This document shows, in pieces, positions 1 to 5,123 of a DNA stretch of 8,720 nt. Every line of letters begins with the position of its first letter. Positions within the stretch are counted from its first letter, which is position 1. The position numbers were made by a program, and so were the translations under genes. Origin of the DNA: JAZDEU01 sp043808545 (GTDB lineage: Bacteria; Patescibacteriota; Patescibacteriia; JAZDEU01); NCBI GenBank assembly GCA_043808545.1, contig JAZDEU010000061.1, positions 1-8,720 of the forward strand. The letters run 5' to 3'. The notes under the pieces are model-generated. The model saw nothing but the letters and a program-made list of their open reading frames with translations, had not been told where the DNA came from and did no database searches.

Positions 1-140
1 ATCGAATGACTTTCTTTTTAACACAGTTCTTGCGTCAGCAAACTTGAACAATTTCAAGATTTTGGTGAGGCAGGAACAGCGCTAAACAGATTGGGTAAGG
101 GAGATTTTAATTTGTTGCTAATTGTGCATACAGGTCTAAT
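1..140. repeat. Left arm of 140-bp terminal inverted repeat
   Basis: This arm is a perfect reverse complement of 8581-8720. Identity stops at 141 (A here, where the other side would require G). The arm contains the tail of the GNAT gene on the minus strand (107-139) and about 106 bases of the DNA that follows that gene in the right copy. It contains a small hairpin, CTTGAA/TTCAAG type. Either the genome holds a true inverted duplication, or a short-read assembly ended at both exits of one repeat node. Confidence 0.97.
107..139 (-). pseudogene. Stranded 3' tail of the GNAT gene (10 codons plus stop)
   Basis: Read on the minus strand, these bases encode LDLYAQLATN and a TAA stop, identical to the end of the acetyltransferase at 8087-8614. 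The same frame meets a TAA stop at 143-145, only one codon beyond the repeat boundary, so no coding sequence continues into the unique DNA. It is a copied fragment, not a gene. Confidence 0.85.
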
Positions 141-245
141 ATTTAATCAGTAATTAGGGGACGCGGTTTCCTGTCAGATAAATATGCTACTAAGAAAAAA
201 TAAAAAAATTTGGGTTGGGGAGATGTAATTTAAGTAATTTTTTAT

Positions 246-342
246 TTTGTCATTCCGAACGGAGCGAAGCGGAGTTGAGGAATCTTTTATTTTTAAAAAG
301 ATCCCTCCACTCGCTCCTTCGTCGCTCGGTCGGGATGACAAA
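246..342. repeat. Dispersed palindromic element, family A, copy 1
   Basis: The outer arms are TTTGTCATTCCGA (246-258) and TCGGGATGACAAA (330-342), complementary with one mismatch. Inner segments GAGGAATCTTTT and AAAAGATCCCTC pair around an AT centre, so the 97-base unit can fold into one long imperfect hairpin. Related units lie at 2808-2930 (inside gltX) and 5049-5107. It sits just upstream of glyA and ends 22 bases before that gene's ribosome site. The rest of the glyA upstream region (141-245) is AT-rich, with no gene or convincing promoter visible. Confidence 0.88.
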
Positions 343-363
343 GATTGTTTGAGAAGTAATTTT

Positions 364-372
364 AAAGAAGGA
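364..372 (+). promoter_or_regulatory. Ribosome binding site of glyA
   Basis: AAAGAAGGA lies five bases before the ATG at 378 and supports that start. Confidence 0.7.
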
Positions 373-377
373 TTTAT

Positions 378-1661
378 ATGAAAAATTTAAAACAACAGGA
401 TGCGGAAATTTATAATTTAATAAAACAGGAAATTTCGCGGCAAAAAGATGGATTAGTTATGATTCCGTCTGAAAATTATGCGAGCGAGGCGGTATTGGAA
501 GCGATGGGTACTCCGCTTAGCAATAAATATGCCGAAGGGTATCCGGGGAAAAGATATTACACGGGTAATCAATATATTGACAAAATTGAAAATTTGGCTA
601 TTGAACGGGCGAAGAAATTATTTAATGCGGAACATGCTAATGTTCAGCCAAACGCGGGAAGTCCGGCTAATTTTGAGGCATACTCTGCTGTGCTTGAACA
701 TGGCGATAAAATACTCGCGTTGGATTTATCACATGGCGGACATTTAACGCATGGCGGAAAAGCTAATTTTTCTTCAAAATTTTATAATTTTGTATATTAC
801 GGCGTGGACAAGGAAACGGAAACAATAGATATGGAAAAAGTAAGGGAAATAGCTTTGCGTGAAAAACCCAAGATGATAATTACTGGCGCAACGGCGTATC
901 CGAGGACAATATATTTTGAAAAATTTTACGCAATTTCAAAAGAAATAGACGCATATTTATTAGCTGATATTTCGCATATCGTAGGTTTATGCCTAGCTGG
1001 CGCGCATCCTAATCCAATGCCTTTCGCGGATGTTGTTACCACAACAACTCATAAAACATTGCGCGGACCGAGAAGCGCGGTGATAGTTTGTAAAACGGAA
1101 GACAGATTCCAAAAAAAATATCACTCTGGAAAAAAGAAAAATCTAGCGCAGCGAATTGACCACGCAGTTTTTCCAGGAATGCAGGGCGGGCCGTTAGAAC
1201 ATATAATTGCCGCAAAAGCTGTATGTTTTGGCGAGGCGCTAAAGCCGGAGTTTATAGAATATCAAAAACAGATTGTAAAAAATGCGCGTATATTAGCCGA
1301 AATATTGATGGAAAACGGAGTTAAATTAGTAAGCAACGGAACAGATAATCATTTAATGCTTATAAATTGCGAATTCTTGGGAATTACCGGCAGGCAAGGA
1401 AGCGAGGCGCTGGCAAGGGCTGAAATTTATACAAATAGAAACACCATTCCTTTTGATAATGGCTCGGCATTTGAACCATCGGGAATTCGTCTCGGCGCGC
1501 CGGCGTTAACTACTCGCGGGATGAAAGAGGGAGAAATGAAAATAATCGGGAAAATGATTTCTGATATTTTACATGATATAAATAATGAGGAACTAATTTT
1601 GAAGATTAGGGGTGAAGTTTTGGAAATGACGAGGATGTTTCCGATATATGAGGGGTTATAA
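378..1661 (+). CDS. glyA: Serine hydroxymethyltransferase (GlyA)
   Basis: This PLP enzyme interconverts serine and glycine, passing a one-carbon unit to tetrahydrofolate in the cytoplasm. At 427 residues it has the usual bacterial length. Visible family motifs are IPSENYAS (29-36), KYAEGYPGKRYY (50-61), NVQPNAGS, the histidine-rich LSHGGHLTHG, ADISHIVGL with the PLP-contacting Asp and His, and TTTTHKTLRGPR with the Schiff-base lysine at Lys226. GIRLGAPALTTRG near the C-terminus holds the substrate-carboxylate arginine. A small oddity is RYYTGN where most bacteria have RYYGG. The ATG has an adjacent AAGGA site. gltX follows after 116 AT-rich bases on the same strand with no GC-rich terminator between, so co-transcription is possible. 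The identification is secure. Confidence 0.98.
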   Translation: MKNLKQQDAEIYNLIKQEISRQKDGLVMIPSENYASEAVLEAMGTPLSNKYAEGYPGKRYYTGNQYIDKIENLAIERAKKLFNAEHANVQPNAGSPANFEAYSAVLEHGDKILALDLSHGGHLTHGGKANFSSKFYNFVYYGVDKETETIDMEKVREIALREKPKMIITGATAYPRTIYFEKFYAISKEIDAYLLADISHIVGLCLAGAHPNPMPFADVVTTTTHKTLRGPRSAVIVCKTEDRFQKKYHSGKKKNLAQRIDHAVFPGMQGGPLEHIIAAKAVCFGEALKPEFIEYQKQIVKNARILAEILMENGVKLVSNGTDNHLMLINCEFLGITGRQGSEALARAEIYTNRNTIPFDNGSAFEPSGIRLGAPALTTRGMKEGEMKIIGKMISDILHDINNEELILKIRGEVLEMTRMFPIYEGL

Positions 1662-1666
1662 ATAAT

Positions 1667-1687
1667 AATTTTAAATTTTAAATTTTA
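1667..1687. repeat. AATTTTA heptamer array (three copies)
   Basis: Three tandem AATTTTA units start five bases after the glyA stop. The rest of the glyA-gltX spacer is similar low-complexity DNA with GAAAATT repeats. The same heptamer array recurs at 4491-4543 upstream of yidC. Confidence 0.8.
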
Positions 1688-1777
1688 AAAAAATATCAAA
1701 TATTAAAATTTTTAATAACTAAATTACATTTTGATGTTTGAAAATTTTGTAATTGAAAATTGAAAATTTTAAACTAT

Positions 1778-3457
1778 ATGAAAAAAATCCGAACTCGTTT
1801 TGCTCCAAGTCCTACTGGTATGTTGCATATTGGCAGTTTACGCACCGCGCTTTACACTTTTTTAATCGCGCGCCATGCGGGCGGGACATTTATTTTACGC
1901 ATTGAAGATACTGATCAGCAAAGATATGTGGAAGGAGCGATGGAAACAATTTTCAGAAATTTGCGTTGGGCAGGCATAAATTGGGATGAAGGCGCTGGCA
2001 TTGGCGGAGAATACGGTCCGTATGTGCAAAGTGAGAGAAAAGATATTTATAAAACATACGCGGAGGAATTAGTGGAAAAAGGCAAAGCATATTATTGTTT
2101 TTGCTCAAAAGAGCGGCTGGAAGAGATGAGGAAGGGACAAGAAGCGCGACATGAAGCGTCGCGTTACGACAGGCATTGCCGTGATTTGACGGACGAAGAA
2201 GTAGAAAAAAAATTGTCTGATAATTTGCCGTATGTGATAAGGCAGAAAATGCCGGATGATGGGCAAGTGTCATTTGATGATTTGGTATTCGGTAAAATAA
2301 CGGTCAATGTGAATGAATTGGAGGATCAGATTTTAATGAAATCAGATGGTTTGCCAACCTATAATTTTGCGAATGTTGTTGACGATCATTTAATGGAAAT
2401 AACCCATATTTTAAGAGGGACCGAGTTTTTGCCGTCCACTCCGAAATTTAATTTGCTTTATGACGCTTTCGGATGGGAGAAGCCGACTTATGTCCATTTG
2501 CCGGTTATAACTGATTCTGAACATCGGAAGTTAAGCAAGCGGCAAGGGGATGTGGCAGTGGATGATTTTATTGCGAAAGGATATACGAAAGAGGCGATTG
2601 TAAATTATGTCGCTCTTTTGGGCTGGAATCCAGGAACGGAAAAAGAAATTTTTAGTATGGACGAACTGATAAAAGAATTCTCAGTTGAAAAGATTCATAA
2701 AAATCCTGCGATTTTTGATTATAAAAAATTGAATTGGCTAAACGGGCAGTATTTGCGAAAAATGAGTTTAGAAGATTTTAACGAATTTGTGGAGAAGTGG
2801 TATAGTGTGTCATCCCGAGCGAAGCAAAGCGAAGCCGAGGGATCTGTTGCTAGCGAGATACAGATTCTTCCACTCCCCCTCGGCTCCACCGCAAAAAATG
2901 CGGAGTCGCTCGGGGTCGGTCGGGATGACAATTTATTGAAAGTGAGCAAACTTCTTCACGAGCGGGTAGAAGTTCCGGCGGATATTCCTGAGATGATAGG
3001 TTTTTTATTTGCGCTTCCTGATTATGACATCGCATTGCATACGCACAAAAAAATGAAAACTGATCCAAAAATCGCTTTGAAAGTTCTTGAGCGAACACTA
3101 AAATTGTTCACTGAGTTTTCGTCAGAGTCCCCGCAGGGAGACTCTGACGGGACGGGGGCTGGAGACGCTGTGCGGGGTGACGGGACGGGGGCTGGAGAAT
3201 CTGCTGGGATGATGGGCGCCGAAGACATTAAAGGTGTTGGAAATAAGACATCATGGAACGAGGGAAATATCAAAAATGTATTATATAAACAGTGCGAGGA
3301 TATGGGTTTAAAAACAGGGCAAGTGATGTGGCCTGCGCGAGTTGCTTTATCTGGCAAGCAATTTACACCCGGCGGCGCTATTGAAATTGCGGATATTTTG
3401 GGGAAAGATGAGAGTTTGCGACGGATTGGGGCGGGGATTGAAAAATTAAAAAAATAG
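1778..3457 (+). CDS. gltX: Glutamyl-tRNA synthetase with two in-frame repeat inserts
   Basis: This class I synthetase charges tRNA-Glu (and perhaps tRNA-Gln if amidotransferase is used). The catalytic core shows RFAPSPTG, HIGS (17-20, the HIGH motif), RIEDTDQQR, GPYVQSERKDIY and KLSKR (251-255, the KMSKS motif). Cys107, Cys109 and Cys134 match three ligands of the E. coli zinc knuckle, but Asp136 replaces the fourth. The C-terminal anticodon region ends in GGAIEIADILGK and LRRI. I prefer the ATG at 1778 (MKKIRTRFAPSPTG) over an in-frame TTG at 1760, since family members begin just before this motif; neither start has a clear ribosome site. At 559 residues it exceeds the E. coli enzyme (471) by about 88. 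The excess is explained by two inserts: residues about 344-385 (a palindromic element) and about 447-490 (Gly/Asp-rich, hairpin plus 33-base duplication). The frame is intact, so the gene is probably functional. Confidence 0.96.
   Translation: MKKIRTRFAPSPTGMLHIGSLRTALYTFLIARHAGGTFILRIEDTDQQRYVEGAMETIFRNLRWAGINWDEGAGIGGEYGPYVQSERKDIYKTYAEELVEKGKAYYCFCSKERLEEMRKGQEARHEASRYDRHCRDLTDEEVEKKLSDNLPYVIRQKMPDDGQVSFDDLVFGKITVNVNELEDQILMKSDGLPTYNFANVVDDHLMEITHILRGTEFLPSTPKFNLLYDAFGWEKPTYVHLPVITDSEHRKLSKRQGDVAVDDFIAKGYTKEAIVNYVALLGWNPGTEKEIFSMDELIKEFSVEKIHKNPAIFDYKKLNWLNGQYLRKMSLEDFNEFVEKWYSVSSRAKQSEAEGSVASEIQILPLPLGSTAKNAESLGVGRDDNLLKVSKLLHERVEVPADIPEMIGFLFALPDYDIALHTHKKMKTDPKIALKVLERTLKLFTEFSSESPQGDSDGTGAGDAVRGDGTGAGESAGMMGAEDIKGVGNKTSWNEGNIKNVLYKQCEDMGLKTGQVMWPARVALSGKQFTPGGAIEIADILGKDESLRRIGAGIEKLKK
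2808..2930. repeat. Family A palindromic element inside gltX, in frame
   Basis: The outer arms TGTCATCCCGA (2808-2818) and TCGGGATGACA (2920-2930) are exact reverse complements. Near the right end is a smaller hairpin, CCGCA/TGCGG around an A-rich loop. The unit is 123 bases, exactly 41 codons, with no stop in the gltX frame. It encodes a polar Ser/Ala/Glu-rich segment beginning VSSRAKQSEAEG, between the helix ending VEKWYS and the conserved stretch LLKVSKLLHERV. No clear target-site duplication is visible. Confidence 0.9.
3121..3148. repeat. Family B hairpin inside gltX
   Basis: Nine-base arms GTCAGAGTC (3121-3129) and GACTCTGAC (3140-3148) pair perfectly, and CCC/GGG continues the stem to a three-base loop with one bulged A. 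The core AGTCCC...GGAGACT... matches the hairpins at 4965-4991 and 5006-5033. It is translated as part of the second gltX insert. Confidence 0.8.
3145..3210 (+). repeat. 33-base tandem duplication inside gltX
   Basis: A 21-base stretch starting TGACGGGACGGGGGCTGG occurs at 3145-3165 and again at 3178-3198, a period of 33 bases or 11 codons. It gives two DGTGAG blocks in the protein (DGTGAGDAVRG then DGTGAGESAGM). The unit overlaps the right arm of the hairpin at 3121-3148. The segment is GC-rich compared with the rest of gltX. Confidence 0.85.
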
Positions 3458-3589
3458 TGGGATTGTGGTTATTTAAAAAGCAAATCTGGCGCAAATTTGA
3501 GCGAAATTCTGAAACTTTATTTAACTCTTCGCTATCCTTATTTTTTGGCTAAAATTTTATTGTCTGTTCGGTTGCAACATTTGAGAAGT

Positions 3590-3643
3590 GGTGCGACCGC
3601 GAAGAGGCGCAAGGACAAGCAGAAAGAAAATCGCGGTCGCACC
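3590..3643. other. 13-bp perfect inverted repeat between convergent genes
   Basis: GGTGCGACCGCGA (3590-3602) and TCGCGGTCGCACC (3631-3643) are exact reverse complements around a 28-base A/G-rich loop. It lies in the 229-base space between the ends of gltX and yidC. No T-run follows either arm, so it is not a classic intrinsic terminator. It could be another repeat element or a barrier to convergent transcription. Confidence 0.75.
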
Positions 3644-3676
3644 GCCTTCTCCGCCAGTGGGTGGATTCGGAGTTGC

Positions 3677-3695
3677 GGCCGTTCGGCTATTTTTT
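3677..3695 (+). terminator. Possible weak intrinsic terminator of gltX
   Basis: GGCC-GTTC-GGCT forms a four-pair stem (one G-U) followed by A and six T residues, then more pyrimidine-rich sequence. It overlaps the yidC stop codon on the other strand. The stem is short, so the call is tentative. Confidence 0.3.
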
Positions 3696-4481
3696 CTCTT
3701 CTTCTTTTTGCGAAGTGTTTTCTTGCGGAGCGGGGAATTTTACGGCTTCAGGAATAGCCGTTTTTTTAGCAGATGAGAACAACTGTTTTTGCTGTAATCC
3801 CATAAGAAGCGAGAATATTAAAAAGTAGAGTGTTAAACCTCCAGGAAGCGTTAAACCCATTAAAACTGTAAATATCGGCATCATGAAAACCATTTGCTTA
3901 TTCATTATTGCCATCATATTCTCGTCTTTCGCCCCTTCTTTATCGCGAATATTCGCTGGAGGCTGTTTTACCAGCATCATTTTAGTCTGCCAATATTGCG
4001 CGCCTCCGGCTAGAACTGCGAGTATCGGGCTTCTGACGCCGAGATTTAAGAATCCTAAAGAAATCGGATTTATCGTTCCGGGATTTTTTACAAATGAATA
4101 CAATATATTTAAGCTTGAAGAATTAAGTCCGTTTTTAAATACTAAGAATACAGCGATAAGGAAAGGGAACTGCAATAAGAGCGGAAGGCAGGAAGAGACA
4201 GGATTTACCTTTTCTTCTTTATAAAGCTTTAATATTTCCTGCGTCATTTTCTCTTTATTGTCTTTATGCTCTTTTTTAATCGCGTCAATTTTCGGCTGAA
4301 GCTCCTGCATTGATTTTTGCGCCTGTATTGATTTTTTTGAAAATGGATGCAGTATGAATTTTATTATTAAAGTTAAGACAATAATAGCTATCCCAATATC
4401 ATGTCCTGGAATAGTATTGTATAAAAAAACAAGGAGGTTGAACAGCGGACGATACAAAATTAAGTCAAATAGATACTTCAT
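3687..4481 (-). CDS. yidC: YidC/Oxa1-family membrane protein insertase
   Basis: YidC inserts and folds proteins in the cytoplasmic membrane, alone or with SecYEG. The 264 residues correspond to the conserved five-helix core, without the large periplasmic domain of proteobacterial YidC and without a lipobox. Hydrophobic segments are visible at about 29-47, 97-116, 137-162 and 196-230 (the last long enough for two helices), plus a hydrophobic N-terminus. The segment NPVSSCLPLLLQFPF (93-107) is the family hallmark. A charged cytosolic hairpin occupies about 49-92, and the tail from 234 on is Lys/Glu-rich. The groove arginine of other YidC proteins aligns with Lys41 in LTLIIKFILHPF. The ATG at 4481 lacks a clear ribosome site. 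It follows yidD by 102 bases on the same strand. Confidence 0.96.
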   Translation of the reverse strand: MKYLFDLILYRPLFNLLVFLYNTIPGHDIGIAIIVLTLIIKFILHPFSKKSIQAQKSMQELQPKIDAIKKEHKDNKEKMTQEILKLYKEEKVNPVSSCLPLLLQFPFLIAVFLVFKNGLNSSSLNILYSFVKNPGTINPISLGFLNLGVRSPILAVLAGGAQYWQTKMMLVKQPPANIRDKEGAKDENMMAIMNKQMVFMMPIFTVLMGLTLPGGLTLYFLIFSLLMGLQQKQLFSSAKKTAIPEAVKFPAPQENTSQKEEEKK

Positions 4482-4490
4482 ACAGCAAAG

Positions 4491-4543
4491 AATTTTAAAT
4501 TTTAAATTTTAAATTTTAAAATAATTTTAAATTTTAAATTTTA
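4491..4543. repeat. AATTTTA heptamer array (4 + 3 copies)
   Basis: Four tandem AATTTTA units (4491-4518) and three more (4523-4543) are separated by AAAT. The array lies within the 102-base yidD-yidC spacer, ending close to the yidC start, and matches the array after glyA at 1667-1687. It is pure A/T and internally palindromic. Confidence 0.85.
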
Positions 4544-4583
4544 AAAATTAAGCATTTTTTAGAAATTAGAAATTTGAAATTGA

Positions 4584-4841
4584 TTATTTTAACGGGTCAT
4601 TGCCTCCTTTGCTCCATGGATTGCATCGGAGTACTCGCCAAAAGGCTTTTATGCCTCCTTTTATAATACCATATTTTTCTATTGCAAGATATGCATACTC
4701 GCTGCAGGTCGGATGGAATTTGCAGTATCCGTTAGGGAACATATATTTAAAAATTCCATGGTCAAAGGACAAAGTTTTTTGATATATTTTTAATATTTTT
4801 AAAACCAGCAAACGCAAGTTTGCTTTTAGTGTATCAAACAT
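4584..4841 (-). CDS. yidD: Membrane protein insertion efficiency factor YidD
   Basis: YidD is a small membrane-associated protein that assists YidC-dependent insertion. The family signature is clear: CKFHPTCSEYAYLAIEKYG, then GGIKAFWRVLRCNPW near the C-terminus, including the conserved cysteines. From the ATG at 4841 (MFDTLKANLR) it is 85 residues, normal for the family. A TTG at 4862 would add seven residues with no family support, and a TTG eight codons downstream (giving a start at RLLVLKILKIYQK) is also possible. yidC follows after 102 bases. In many bacteria the order is rpmH-rnpA-yidD-yidC; here rpmH and rnpA are absent and clpC lies upstream beyond a repeat-filled gap. Confidence 0.94.
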   Translation of the reverse strand: MFDTLKANLRLLVLKILKIYQKTLSFDHGIFKYMFPNGYCKFHPTCSEYAYLAIEKYGIIKGGIKAFWRVLRCNPWSKGGNDPLK

Positions 4842-4940
4842 ATTATAAATCTCAAAAATCAAATCTCAAAATTATAAAAATATAATACTAATCTGCAAAT
4901 TTTATGCAAATCTGCAAATATGCGAATGCTACAAATTCTT

Positions 4941-5042
4941 CGTCGCAGTCTCTCGTTTCTCTCCGCCACAGTCTCCGTTAGGGACTGTGGCGTTCCCTCG
5001 CATTCGTCGCAGTCCCTTTTTGGAGACTGCGACGGAGAGAAA
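4941..5042. repeat. Nested family B hairpin cluster
   Basis: Two perfect hairpins lie side by side: GCCACAGTC/GACTGTGGC (4965-4991) and GTCGCAGTC/GACTGCGAC (5006-5033). They are enclosed by the outer pair TTTCTCTCCG (4956-4965) and CGGAGAGAAA (5033-5042). A further half copy, CGTCGCAGTCTC, begins at 4941. The loops share AGTCYC...GRGACT cores with the hairpin in gltX at 3121-3148. The cluster directly abuts the family A element at 5049-5107, so most of the clpC-yidD gap is repeat DNA. Confidence 0.85.
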
Positions 5043-5048
5043 TAATTT

Positions 5049-5107
5049 TTGTCATTCCGACCGAAGTGGAGGAATCTTAGATCCCTCGGCTTCGCTCGGG
5101 ATGACAA
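5049..5107. repeat. Dispersed palindromic element, family A, copy 3
   Basis: Outer arms TTGTCATTCCGA (5049-5060) and TCGGGATGACAA (5096-5107) pair with one mismatch, and GAGGAATC/GATCCCTC continue inward to a three-base centre. The 59-base unit is the most compact of the three copies and is nearly one continuous hairpin. It begins 17 bases after the clpC stop. It might slow or stop transcription from clpC, but on that strand it is followed by AAAAATTATTT rather than a T-run. Confidence 0.88.
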
Positions 5108-5123
5108 GGAAGGGTATATTATT

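Noticed and set aside
1760..1777. TTG start for gltX, six codons upstream
   Set aside because: The ATG at 1778 gives the usual start just before RTRFAPSPTG, and the extra residues come from spacer-like DNA.
2719..3357. Long open frames on the minus strand opposite gltX
   Set aside because: They are antisense to a secure gene, and their openness comes partly from the palindromic inserts. No recognisable protein motif.
4842..4871. TTGAGA and TATAAT with 16-base spacing directly before yidD
   Set aside because: The -10 touches the ATG, so transcription would start inside the gene. It works only if yidD begins at a TTG eight codons later, so I left it as chance in AT-rich DNA.
4491..5107. CRISPR array
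   Set aside because: Repeats are either 7-base A/T units or hairpins of varied sequence; there are no regular spacers and no cas genes.
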